DNA of 64,000 nt, taken from NCBI RefSeq assembly GCF_003097355.1, contig NZ_PYUI01000003.1:124001-188000 (forward strand), in the 5' to 3' direction. The position numbers and the translations under genes are program-made. The DNA comes from Arthrobacter sp. H-02-3. Its GTDB lineage: Bacteria; Actinomycetota; Actinomycetes; Actinomycetales; Micrococcaceae. A model generated the notes under the pieces. That model was not told the origin of the DNA. It was given only the letters and a program-made list of their open reading frames with translations, and searched no databases. This document shows positions 30,261 through 37,368 of the stretch, one piece after another. The stretch's first letter is position 1; every line of letters starts with the position of its first letter.

Positions 30261-31289
30261 CTATTCGACGTCGCTCAGGCTCTTGCGGGCGTCCTCTTCG
30301 AGCCGGGCGTCCAGCTTGGATTTGGACGCCTTGGAGCTGATCAGGCTCGCGATCACCGCGATGATGATGGTGCCGATGATCACGGCGAGGGAGACGTAGG
30401 TGGGGATCTCCGGCGCCCATTCGATGTGCTGGCCGCCGTTGATGAAGGGCAGTTCATTGACGTGCATGGCGTGCAGGACCAGCTTGACGCCGATGAACGC
30501 CAGGATGACGGACAAGGCGTGCTTGAGGTAGATGAGCCGGTTCATGAGGCCGCCGAGCAGGAAGTACAGCTGGCGCAGGCCCATGAGGGCGAAGATGTTC
30601 GCCGTGAAGACGATGAAGGCGCTCTGGGTGAGGCCGAAGATCGCCGGGATGGAGTCGACCGCGAACAGCAGGTCCGTCATGCCGATGGTGACAAAGACGA
30701 TCAGCATGGGGGTGAAGACCTTCTTGCCGTCCACCACCGTGCGGAGCTTGCCGCCGTCGAACTTTTCGGACATCGGCAAGACCCTGCGAATCCGGGCGAT
30801 CAGCGGGTTTTCCTTGTCTTCCTCGTCCTCGCCCTCGTCCTGGGCCTGCTTCCACGCGGTCCAGAGCAGGAAGGCGCCGAAGATGTAGAAGACCCAGCTG
30901 AACTGCTCGATCACGATCGCGCCGAGCATGATGAAAATGCCGCGCAGGATCAGGGCGATGATGATGCCCACCATGAGCACTTCCTGCTGGTACTTACGCG
31001 GTACCGAGAAGCGGGCCATGATGATGATGAACACGAACAGGTTGTCGATGCTGAGGCTGTATTCCGTCACCCAGCCGGCGATGAACTGGCCGCCGAACTC
31101 CGGTCCGGTGAAGGCGAACATGGCGCCGGCGAACACCAGGGCCAGGGCCACGTAGAACGTGACCCACAGTCCGGCTTCTTTCATGGAGGGCTCGTGCGGG
31201 CGCTTAAGCACCATCAGCAGATCAATGGCCAGGATGATGCCGAGAACGACAAACGAGCCGATCTCGAACCACAGGGGAAGGTCGGGCAC
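30261..31289 (-). CDS. TerC-family membrane protein, probable Mn2+ exporter
   Basis: The 342-residue integral membrane protein has the TerC layout: multiple hydrophobic helices with the acidic motifs EYSLSIDNLFVF and DLLFAVDSIPAIF, which carry the presumed metal-binding Asp residues. A charged loop (QDEGEDEEDKEN) sits between the halves. TerC/Alx proteins under yybP-ykoY control export or balance Mn2+, and this gene follows such a riboswitch. The start is GTG 31289, with AAAGG ten bases upstream directly abutting the riboswitch P1 helix. The older tellurite-resistance label is probably misleading here. Confidence 0.92.
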   Translation of the reverse strand: MPDLPLWFEIGSFVVLGIILAIDLLMVLKRPHEPSMKEAGLWVTFYVALALVFAGAMFAFTGPEFGGQFIAGWVTEYSLSIDNLFVFIIIMARFSVPRKYQQEVLMVGIIIALILRGIFIMLGAIVIEQFSWVFYIFGAFLLWTAWKQAQDEGEDEEDKENPLIARIRRVLPMSEKFDGGKLRTVVDGKKVFTPMLIVFVTIGMTDLLFAVDSIPAIFGLTQSAFIVFTANIFALMGLRQLYFLLGGLMNRLIYLKHALSVILAFIGVKLVLHAMHVNELPFINGGQHIEWAPEIPTYVSLAVIIGTIIIAVIASLISSKASKSKLDARLEEDARKSLSDVE

Positions 31290-31303
31290 GGGGAAATACC
31301 TTT

Positions 31304-31435
31304 CGTAGGGTACAGCTCAGCGGTGTAAGTCTCTCCGACCGCCGGCGCGTGGTGCCGCCGTGCTGCCCGCTACGCCCGGCACGGCATCGTAGCCGTGCGT
31401 GTTGACGATCGTAGCGCTTGGGATACTCCCCTACG
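31304..31435 (-). promoter_or_regulatory. yybP-ykoY-type manganese riboswitch upstream of terC
   Basis: On the minus strand the leader begins with CGTAGGG and ends with CCCTACG (31429-31435 with 31304-31310), a perfect 7-bp closing helix. The conserved GGGGAGTATCC element follows the 5' arm, then CGTCAACACG, an internal CACGGC/GCCGTG hairpin, and the second conserved loop GAGAGACTTACACC. This order and these words match the yybP-ykoY class as I know it, which senses Mn2+. The ribosome-binding site AAAGG lies right after the closing helix, so folding can govern translation. Confidence 0.82.
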
Positions 31436-31443
31436 TTCGTCCG

Positions 31444-31449
31444 AGTTTA
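31444..31449 (-). promoter_or_regulatory. Predicted -10 element of terC
   Basis: TAAACT on the minus strand lies two bases beyond the uvrB stop codon and about seven bases before the riboswitch, so the leader would begin almost exactly at the aptamer. Confidence 0.5.
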
Positions 31450-31451
31450 CC

Positions 31452-33533
31452 CTAGGCGTGCCCCGCCGACTGCATTTGCCGCAGTTCCTTCTTCAGGTCC
31501 CCCACCTCGTCGCGGAGCCTCGCCGCGAGCTCGAACTGCAGCTCCCCGGCCGCGGCGTGCATCTGCTCCGTGAGCTGTTCGATCAGCCCGACAAGGTCCT
31601 CGGCCGGGGCCGCCGCGAGCCCGTCGGCCCGGATGACCGCGGCGCCCTTGCCCTTGCCGCGGTTCTTGCCTGCCGCCGCCAGCAGTTCGCGGGTGTCCGC
31701 GTCTTCCTTGGCCAGCTGGTCGGTGATGTCCGCGATCTTCTTCCGGAGCGGCTGGGGGTCGATTCCCTTCTCCGTGTTGTAGGCGACCTGGATAGCGCGC
31801 CGGCGGTTGGTCTCGTCGATCGCGTGGGCCATCGAGTCAGTGATCCGGTCCGCGTACATGTGCACCTGGCCGGACACGTTACGTGCGGCGCGGCCGATGG
31901 TCTGGATCAGTGAGGTGGACGAGCGCAGGAAGCCCTCCTTGTCCGCGTCCAGGATGCTCACCAGCGAGACCTCCGGGAGGTCGAGGCCTTCACGGAGCAG
32001 GTTGATGCCCACGAGGACGTCGAAAACGCCCATCCGCAGTTCCCGCAGGAGCTCCACGCGGCGCAGGGTGTCGACATCGGAGTGGAGGTACTCCACCTTC
32101 ACGCCGTGGCCCAGGAGGTAGTCGGTGAGGTCCTCGGCCATCCGTTTGGTCAGCGTGGTCACCAGGACGCGCTCGTTCTTGGCCGTGCGGGTGCGGATCT
32201 CGCCCAGCAGGTCATCGATCTGGCCCTTGGTCGGCTTGACGATCACCTCGGGATCGATCAGGCCGGTGGGCCGGATGATCTGCTGCACAAAGCCGTCGGA
32301 CTTGCCGAGCTCGTACTTGCCCGGAGTGGCGGAGAGGTAGACGGTCTGGCCCACGCGCTCAAGGAACTCATCCCATTTCAGCGGCCGGTTGTCCATCGCC
32401 GACGGCAGCCGGAAGCCGTGGTCCACCAGCGTCCGCTTGCGGGACATGTCGCCCTCATACATGGCGCCGATCTGCGGGACGGTGACGTGCGATTCGTCGA
32501 TCACCAGCAGGAAGTCGTCCGGGAAGTAGTCGATGAGGCAGTGCGGCGCGGTCCCGCCGTCGCGGCCGTCGATGTGCCGGGAGTAGTTTTCGATGCCGTT
32601 GCAGAAGCCCATCTGCTGCATCATTTCGAGGTCGTAGGTGGTGCGCATCCGCAGCCGCTGGGCCTCGACGAGCTTGTTCTGGCTTTCCAGGACCTTGAGG
32701 CGTTCGGCGAGCTCGTCCTCGATTTTCGTGATGGCCCGGCTCATGCGTTCCGGCCCGGCGACGTAGTGCGAGGCAGGGAAGACGTACATCTCGGTCTCAT
32801 CCCGGATCACCTCGCCGGTCAGCGGGTGCAGCGTGTAGATGTTCTCGATCTCGTCGCCGAAGAACTCGATCCGGATCGCCAGTTCCTCGTACATGGGGAT
32901 GATTTCCACGGTGTCGCCGCGGACCCGGAACGTGCCGCGGTGGAAGTCCATGTCATTGCGGGTGTACTGCATGGCGACGAACTTCCTCAGCAGGTCGTCG
33001 CGGTTCATCTCCGCACCCTTGCGGAGCGTCACCATGCCGGCGATGTACTCTTCCGGGGTGCCGAGGCCGTAGATGCAGGACACCGTGGCGACCACCACGA
33101 CGTCGCGCCGGGTCAGCAGGGCGTTCGTCGCGGAGTGGCGCAGACGTTCGACTTCCTCATTGACGGAGGAGTCCTTCTCGATGAAGGTGTCCGTCTGCGG
33201 CACGTAGGCCTCAGGCTGGTAGTAGTCGTAGTAGGAGACGAAGTACTCGACCGCGTTGTTGGGCAGCAGTTCGCGGAATTCGTTGGCCAGCTGCGCGGCA
33301 AGGGTCTTGTTCTGCACCATCACCAGGGTGGGGCGCTGGACCTGCTCGATCAGCCACGCCGTCGTCGCGCTCTTACCGGTACCCGTGGCGCCAAGCAGCA
33401 CCACGTCCTTCTCGCCGTTGCGGATCCGCTCGGTGAGTTCCGCGATCGCCGCCGGCTGGTCGCCCGCGGGCTGGAAGTCGCTGATGACCTCAAAGGGCGC
33501 CACGACACGGTTGATTTCCTGGGCAAGGCTCAT
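31452..33533 (-). CDS. uvrB: Excinuclease ABC subunit B
   Basis: This 693-residue helicase-like protein verifies damage and holds the preincision complex in nucleotide excision repair. It shows Walker A GATGTGKS, the beta-hairpin region [24 protein letters not shown] motif [21 protein letters not shown], the helicase motif [13 protein letters not shown] QTIGRAARN, and a C-terminal UVR domain ([20 protein letters not shown]) that contacts UvrC. Length is normal. ATG 33533 lies six bases after TAGATT with no ribosome-binding site. terC follows after a riboswitch. Confidence 0.97.
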   Translation of the reverse strand: MSLAQEINRVVAPFEVISDFQPAGDQPAAIAELTERIRNGEKDVVLLGATGTGKSATTAWLIEQVQRPTLVMVQNKTLAAQLANEFRELLPNNAVEYFVSYYDYYQPEAYVPQTDTFIEKDSSVNEEVERLRHSATNALLTRRDVVVVATVSCIYGLGTPEEYIAGMVTLRKGAEMNRDDLLRKFVAMQYTRNDMDFHRGTFRVRGDTVEIIPMYEELAIRIEFFGDEIENIYTLHPLTGEVIRDETEMYVFPASHYVAGPERMSRAITKIEDELAERLKVLESQNKLVEAQRLRMRTTYDLEMMQQMGFCNGIENYSRHIDGRDGGTAPHCLIDYFPDDFLLVIDESHVTVPQIGAMYEGDMSRKRTLVDHGFRLPSAMDNRPLKWDEFLERVGQTVYLSATPGKYELGKSDGFVQQIIRPTGLIDPEVIVKPTKGQIDDLLGEIRTRTAKNERVLVTTLTKRMAEDLTDYLLGHGVKVEYLHSDVDTLRRVELLRELRMGVFDVLVGINLLREGLDLPEVSLVSILDADKEGFLRSSTSLIQTIGRAARNVSGQVHMYADRITDSMAHAIDETNRRRAIQVAYNTEKGIDPQPLRKKIADITDQLAKEDADTRELLAAAGKNRGKGKGAAVIRADGLAAAPAEDLVGLIEQLTEQMHAAAGELQFELAARLRDEVGDLKKELRQMQSAGHA

Positions 33534-33539
33534 GTATCT

Positions 33540-33545
33540 AATCTA
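33540..33545 (-). promoter_or_regulatory. Predicted -10 element of leaderless uvrB
   Basis: TAGATT on the minus strand ends exactly six bases before ATG 33533. Confidence 0.6.
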
Positions 33546-33573
33546 CCGCCGGCCCCCGACACGATGTCCTGAT

Positions 33574-34863
33574 TCAGCTTTGGGCAGTAGCGGGACCGGC
33601 GTCGTCACCGGCGTCGTCACCGGCGTCGTCACCGGCGTCGTCACCGGCGTCGTCACCGTACGACGGGGGCTGCCAGCCGGTGCGCGACACCCACGCTTCC
33701 ATCCGGGGCGCGGCGTAGTCGGTGAACCAGCCTTCCTTGTCCGCCGCGTAGCCGGCGGTGGACTTGTCGACGTCGTGCAGCCCGGCCACCCGGATCTTCT
33801 CGGCGACATAATCCGCACCGGCCCGGGCGTCGGCGCGGAGCCAGTCACGGAAACACAGGGCGTACCGCCAGCCCGGCGATCCGGCGGCGCGGAGGTGCAG
33901 GTTCACGGCCCGGCCGGGATCGGCGTTGCCGTGCAGTCGTTTGCCCCAGTCAGCGGGGTCGGAGTGCGAGGGTTTGGGGTTGTCGGAAATGATGCCGGGC
34001 CAGCGCGGGAATCCGGCCTCGGCCAGCAGCGGCGCGATCCTGTCTGCGGCCTCGAGGTCGCGGACGCCCAGCTGCAGGTCGATCACGTTCTTGGCGTCCA
34101 GGCCCGGGACGGCAGTGGAGCCGATGTGGTCCAGGGACAGCACGTCCTCCGGCACAGCGGCGCGGAGCCGGTCGATGAGCCGGCCTGCCTGCGCCGCCCA
34201 GGACGGATCCGCCGGTGCAAGGACCGGTCCGCCGGTCCGCGGCGCGATCTTTTGCTCCTTGAGGTTCAGTGCGAAGGGCGCCAGCCGCCCTTCCCACAGC
34301 GCATCTACCGCGTGCCTCAGTTCGTCGGGGGTGCCCGAGTTGTCCAGCACGACGTCCGCGGCTCCAAGCCGGTCCTCGCGGCTTGCCTGCGCGGCCATCC
34401 GGGCGTGCGCCTGGTCGACACTCATATTGCGGTGTTCGGCCATGCGCCGGACCCGGACGTCGTCCGGGGCGTCGACCACTACCACGAGGTGGAAGTTCTT
34501 CCCCTGTCCGGTTTCCACCAGCAGGGGGATGTCCTGGACTACGACGGCGCCGGCCGGGGCGGCCGCCACCATCGCCGTGGCGCGCTCCCGGACCAGCGGA
34601 TGGACGATTCCGTTCAGCACGGCCAGGCGTTCCGGATTGCCGAAGACCAGGGAACCCAGCCGGGCCCGGTCCAGCCGGCCATCGGAGGTCAGGATGGCGG
34701 CGCTGAACGCCTCGACCACCCGTGCCAGCCCGGGCGTGCCGGGCTCTACGACGTCGCGGGCCAGCGCATCGGCGTCGACAAGCACCGCGCCGAGCTCCCG
34801 CAGGCGCTCGGCAACCAGTGACTTCCCCGACGCGATCCCGCCGGTCAACCCGATCTTCAACAC
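33574..34863 (-). CDS. coaE: Dephospho-CoA kinase fused to a GrpB-like domain
   Basis: The 429-residue protein joins dephospho-CoA kinase (residues about 1-200; Walker A GLTGGIASGKS near the start, DIPLLVETG) to a GrpB/UPF0157 nucleotidyltransferase-like domain (about 220-390; LSLDHIGSTAVPGLDAKNVIDLQ, HLRAAGSPGWRYALCFRDWL). The kinase completes CoA synthesis. The same fusion is known from mycobacteria, where the second domain was proposed to help folding or regulation. The tail encodes five GDDA repeats. The GTG start is leaderless and shares a divergent promoter with the YigZ gene. Confidence 0.93.
   Translation of the reverse strand: MLKIGLTGGIASGKSLVAERLRELGAVLVDADALARDVVEPGTPGLARVVEAFSAAILTSDGRLDRARLGSLVFGNPERLAVLNGIVHPLVRERATAMVAAAPAGAVVVQDIPLLVETGQGKNFHLVVVVDAPDDVRVRRMAEHRNMSVDQAHARMAAQASREDRLGAADVVLDNSGTPDELRHAVDALWEGRLAPFALNLKEQKIAPRTGGPVLAPADPSWAAQAGRLIDRLRAAVPEDVLSLDHIGSTAVPGLDAKNVIDLQLGVRDLEAADRIAPLLAEAGFPRWPGIISDNPKPSHSDPADWGKRLHGNADPGRAVNLHLRAAGSPGWRYALCFRDWLRADARAGADYVAEKIRVAGLHDVDKSTAGYAADKEGWFTDYAAPRMEAWVSRTGWQPPSYGDDAGDDAGDDAGDDAGDDAGPATAQS
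33595..33658. repeat. 12-bp tandem repeat inside the coaE tail
   Basis: ACCGGCGTCGTC is repeated five times without change (33595-33654), followed by the first four bases of a sixth copy. It encodes repeated Gly-Asp-Asp-Ala on the minus strand. Units are whole codons, so copy-number change keeps the frame. Confidence 0.95.
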
Positions 34864-34869
34864 CCCACA

Positions 34870-34879
34870 AGACTAAACT
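34870..34879. promoter_or_regulatory. Overlapping divergent -10 elements of coaE and yigZ
   Basis: The decamer AGACTAAACT contains TAGTCT on the minus strand (34875-34870) and TAAACT on the plus strand (34874-34879), sharing two bases. Each ends exactly six bases from its own start codon (GTG 34863 and GTG 34886). Confidence 0.6.
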
Positions 34880-34885
34880 GAACCG

Positions 34886-35587
34886 GTGGAAGATGAGGCG
34901 GATTACCCCGAGAGCAGGACTTCCATTTACACCACCCTCGCCGCAGGGTCCCAGTTCCGGCACGAAATCGAGGTCAAGCGGTCCCGCTTCATCACCGTCC
35001 TTGCCCGCACGGCGGACGAAGACGCAGCCCGCTTCGTCCTGGCCGGTCTCCGCAAAGAATTCCACGACGCACGGCACCACTGCTTCGCCTTCGTGCTCGG
35101 CCCCGACCGGGACGTCCAGCGTTCCAACGATGACGGCGAACCGTCCGGAACTGCCGGCATCCCGATGCTGGAGGCGCTGCTCAAACGCGAGACCGCGCCC
35201 GGCGTGGCCGACCTCAGCGACGTCGCCGCCGTCGTCGTACGCTATTTCGGCGGTATCCTCCTCGGCGCCGGCGGCCTGGTGCGCGCGTACTCGGAATCGG
35301 TGGCCGCGTCGCTGGAACTCGCGCCCCTCGTGCGGCGCCGCCGGCTGCGGATCTGTTCGGTGCGGGTGGGGCACGCCGGGGCCGGGCGGCTCGAGAACGA
35401 TCTGCGCGCCGCGGGCTTTGTCATGGCAGAAACCCGTTACGAGGCGCAGACTACTGTCCTGAGGCTTGCGCTGCCGGACAATCCGGAGGAGCTCGCCCGC
35501 GCCGCGGAGCGGGTGGCCGCCATGTCAGCCGGCAGTGCGGCGTTGCTACCCGGAGAGACGGAGTGGATCGATGTCCCCATCAGCTGA
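34886..35587 (+). CDS. YigZ/IMPACT-family protein
   Basis: The 233-residue protein matches the UPF0029/IMPACT family. The N-terminal domain contains EIEVKRSRFITVLART and the signature SNDDGEPSGTAGIPML, then VVRYFGGILLGAGGLVRAYS; the C-terminal part is the DUF1949 ferredoxin-like domain. The biochemical role of bacterial YigZ is unsettled; the eukaryotic homologue affects GCN2 signalling. The GTG start is leaderless by promoter position, divergent from coaE with 22 bases between them. Its 3' end overlaps the following GNAT gene by 17 bases. Confidence 0.88.
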   Translation: MEDEADYPESRTSIYTTLAAGSQFRHEIEVKRSRFITVLARTADEDAARFVLAGLRKEFHDARHHCFAFVLGPDRDVQRSNDDGEPSGTAGIPMLEALLKRETAPGVADLSDVAAVVVRYFGGILLGAGGLVRAYSESVAASLELAPLVRRRRLRICSVRVGHAGAGRLENDLRAAGFVMAETRYEAQTTVLRLALPDNPEELARAAERVAAMSAGSAALLPGETEWIDVPIS

Positions 35588-36176
35588 GCCGGTACCCGCG
35601 GTCGAGCTGCTTGACGTCAGCGAGGCCGTGCTCGAACAGCTCCTGGAGCTCGCGCTCCGGGATGCCGACGCCGACGAGGTCACCCCGCCGCTGGGCGAGA
35701 GCGCCGCCTGGAACACCGACCGGATCAGCTGGTTCCGCGAATTCCACCACGCCGCCGCCGCAGGCCTGGACGGCCCCGCGCAGCAGAAGAGCTGGGCCAT
35801 CAGCTGCGACGGGCAACTCGCCGGTTCCGTCCGGCTGAAGCGTATAGGGCCGGGACCGGGGTCGGCGGTGGGGACGATGAAGCCGCTGGAGGCTGGTGCT
35901 GGCGGGGCTGGTGCTGGCGGGGCTGGTGCTGGCGGGGCGCTGGAAACCGGAATCTGGCTTGGTCGGAGCTTCCGCGGCCGAGGTGTCGGCCGCGAGGCGC
36001 TGCGGCTCGTGAAGGCCCTGGCCGTGTCTGCCGGAGCGAGTCATCTGGTGGCCGAGACCACGGCCGGCAACGTGGGTGCCATTGCGTTGCTGAAGTCCGC
36101 GGGTGCCGAACTCGTCACTGGTGCAGCCTCGGCGACTGCCACCATGCAGGTCAAGGGCACGATCCCGCTCCGCTGA
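35571..36176 (+). CDS. GNAT-family N-acetyltransferase with a repeat insert
   Basis: The 201-residue protein has a GNAT fold: LAGSVRLKRIGPG, then WLGRSFRGRGVGREALRLV (acetyl-CoA site RGRGVG), and AETTAGNVGAIALLKSAGAELV. The acceptor is unknown. Just before the acetyl-CoA motif it carries a 15-residue Ala/Gly-rich insert made of three perfect copies of a 15-bp DNA repeat. I chose ATG 35571 because GGAG lies seven bases upstream; it overlaps the YigZ gene by 17 bases, so the two are translationally linked. Confidence 0.85.
   Translation: MSPSAEPVPAVELLDVSEAVLEQLLELALRDADADEVTPPLGESAAWNTDRISWFREFHHAAAAGLDGPAQQKSWAISCDGQLAGSVRLKRIGPGPGSAVGTMKPLEAGAGGAGAGGAGAGGALETGIWLGRSFRGRGVGREALRLVKALAVSAGASHLVAETTAGNVGAIALLKSAGAELVTGAASATATMQVKGTIPLR
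35891..35935. repeat. 15-bp tandem repeat inside the GNAT gene
   Basis: GGCTGGTGCTGGCGG occurs three times in a row without change, adding five residues per unit (Ala/Gly-rich) in frame. Confidence 0.95.
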
Positions 36177-36216
36177 CCGCGCGGCTCGTCGCACGGGGAC
36201 GCTTCACCGTCCACCC

Positions 36217-36297
36217 CTGGACATGTCCCACGCTGGCCGCGAGCAATGCGCAGAATGCCCTCATGCCCGCCCCACGCGTCCAGGACTGGACATGCCC
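36217..36297. repeat. Diverged copy of the CATGTCC repeat element
   Basis: In the 158 bases between the converging GNAT and VOC genes lie CTGGACATGTCC (36217-36228) and CTGGACATGCCC (36286-36297), with AATGCCCTCATGCCC between. Order and wording resemble the 81-bp module seen twice at 36918-37172, so this looks like an older third copy on the other side of the VOC gene. Confidence 0.65.
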
Positions 36298-36334
36298 TCC
36301 CGCGGCCAGATGGTTTTCGTTGGCCTGAACCGGG

Positions 36335-36766
36335 CTAGTGGGCGATTTCCCAGATGTGTCCGGCAGGGTCGCGGAAGCTGGCTGTACGAATACCCCACGG
36401 CCGGTCCATGGGACCGTTCAGCAGTTCCACGCCGCGGCGGGACAACTCCGCGCACATGTCGTCGACGTCGTCCACTTCAATGGTGAACTGCAGGCGGACG
36501 CCGGCCTCTACGTTGGCGACGGTTGCCGGTTGGATGAGTTGGGGGGCTTCGGAGATAGTGAGCAGATTGATCAAAGTGTTCTCGAACTTGAAGACTGCAG
36601 AGACGTCGTCCTCAAAGATGAGCGGCAGACGGAAGACTTCTTCGTAGAAACTCCTCGTCGTGGCCAGGTTTTCGACAAACAAGGTGATGGCATGGATGCC
36701 CCGTGGCCACGGACCAACTGCCCCGCCTGTGCCCTGCGCTTCAACTGCCCCCGATGGCTCAGCCAT
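36335..36766 (-). CDS. VOC-family (glyoxalase/bleomycin-resistance-like) protein
   Basis: The 143-residue protein is a single VOC domain pair. It opens IHAITLFVENLATTRSFYEEVF, continues FKFENTLINLL and ends with the paired beta-strand motif RTASFRDPAGHIWEIAH. VOC proteins include glyoxalases, dioxygenases and metal-dependent resistance proteins; nothing here selects one. I set the start at ATG 36766 (MAEPSGAVEAQG) because AAGGGGGAG is four bases upstream. Both flanking intergenic regions are occupied by the CATGTCC repeat family, so the gene may have moved or been duplicated together with it. Confidence 0.85.
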   Translation of the reverse strand: MAEPSGAVEAQGTGGAVGPWPRGIHAITLFVENLATTRSFYEEVFRLPLIFEDDVSAVFKFENTLINLLTISEAPQLIQPATVANVEAGVRLQFTIEVDDVDDMCAELSRRGVELLNGPMDRPWGIRTASFRDPAGHIWEIAH

Positions 36767-36895
36767 GGAACTCCCCCTTGTCGTCGGCTGCGAAAATCTC
36801 AACCTGCAAAGTGTGGACTCAGGGAAGATCCGCCGTCAAGGATTCCACGGCCAGCCGCACCTCGGGCACGCGCCGGTCCCTCGCCAGCAGGCCAG

Positions 36896-37233
36896 AACAT
36901 GTTGCACCTCCCGACCGCTGGACATGTCCCTCGTTCTGGGCCAGGACTGGGCACAATGCCCATATGTCCACTGGTGACGCCCAAAAATGAGCATGTCCCG
37001 AGAGGTGAGTTCCAAGAGTGAGCATGTCCCCACGTGCGAGTCCCAAAAAGGAACATGTCCGGTCCTGGGAGCGGGCACGACGTCGCCGCCACTGGACATG
37101 TCCAGCGCTCGGGGCCAGGACCGGACACTATGTCCACATGTCCACTGGTGACGCCCAAGAATGAGCATGTCCTAAAGGGGAGGGCTCCAAGAATGAGCAT
37201 GTCGTGTGGAGCGGGCAGCCGCGGAGCATGTCC
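36896..37233. repeat. Array of CATGTCC-core interspersed repeats
   Basis: This fills most of the 602-base gap between the VOC gene and rpsA; the 129 bases between the VOC start and the array (36767-36895) show no gene or site I can support. Cores CATGTCC, or one-base variants, begin at 36898, 36923, 36963, 36992, 37023, 37054, 37097, 37129, 37137, 37166, 37198 and 37227, mostly 29-32 bp apart. Some extend to the palindrome CTGGACATGTCCAG (37092-37105). Others follow a shared lead-in resembling CCAAGAATGAG. An 81-bp module (36918-36998) recurs at 37092-37172 with about 10 differences. Confidence 0.9.
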
Positions 37234-37240
37234 GCGCAAC

Positions 37241-37278
37241 GCAAAGGTGGCCGCCCCCAGAGGGACGACCACCTTTGC
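37241..37278 (-). terminator. Second hairpin downstream of rpsA
   Basis: GCAAAGGTGG and CCACCTTTGC (37241-37250 with 37269-37278) form a perfect 10-bp stem around an 18-base GC-rich interior. It lies about 90 bases past the rpsA stop and right beside the CATGTCC array, so it insulates rpsA from it. Confidence 0.6.
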
Positions 37279-37293
37279 TGTGCATTCAAACTA

Positions 37294-37312
37294 CTGCACC
37301 GTGACGGTGCAG
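37294..37312 (-). terminator. rpsA terminator
   Basis: A perfect 8-bp stem CTGCACCG/CGGTGCAG with a 3-base loop lies 56 bases past the rpsA stop and is followed on the minus strand by TAGTTTGAAT, a modest T-rich run. Confidence 0.6.
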
Positions 37313-37368
37313 CTTTAGGCTACAAACTGCCTGGACTCAGGAAGCGGACGCCTGAGAACCGGGGGCAA

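Noticed and set aside
36819..36900. Remnant of a decayed gene (minus frame reading ARDRRVPEVRLAVESLTADL)
   Set aside because: The stretch is only about 25 codons, has no family match I recognise and no boundaries, so it could be chance.
36896..37233. CRISPR array suggested by regular repeat spacing
   Set aside because: Repeats are short cores of 7-19 bases with variable flanks and palindromic form, there are no uniform spacers and no cas genes in the window.
36799..37272. Open reading frames on the minus strand across the repeat array
   Set aside because: Three frames are open at once, the would-be proteins just translate the repeat in different registers, and there is no start with a ribosome-binding site.
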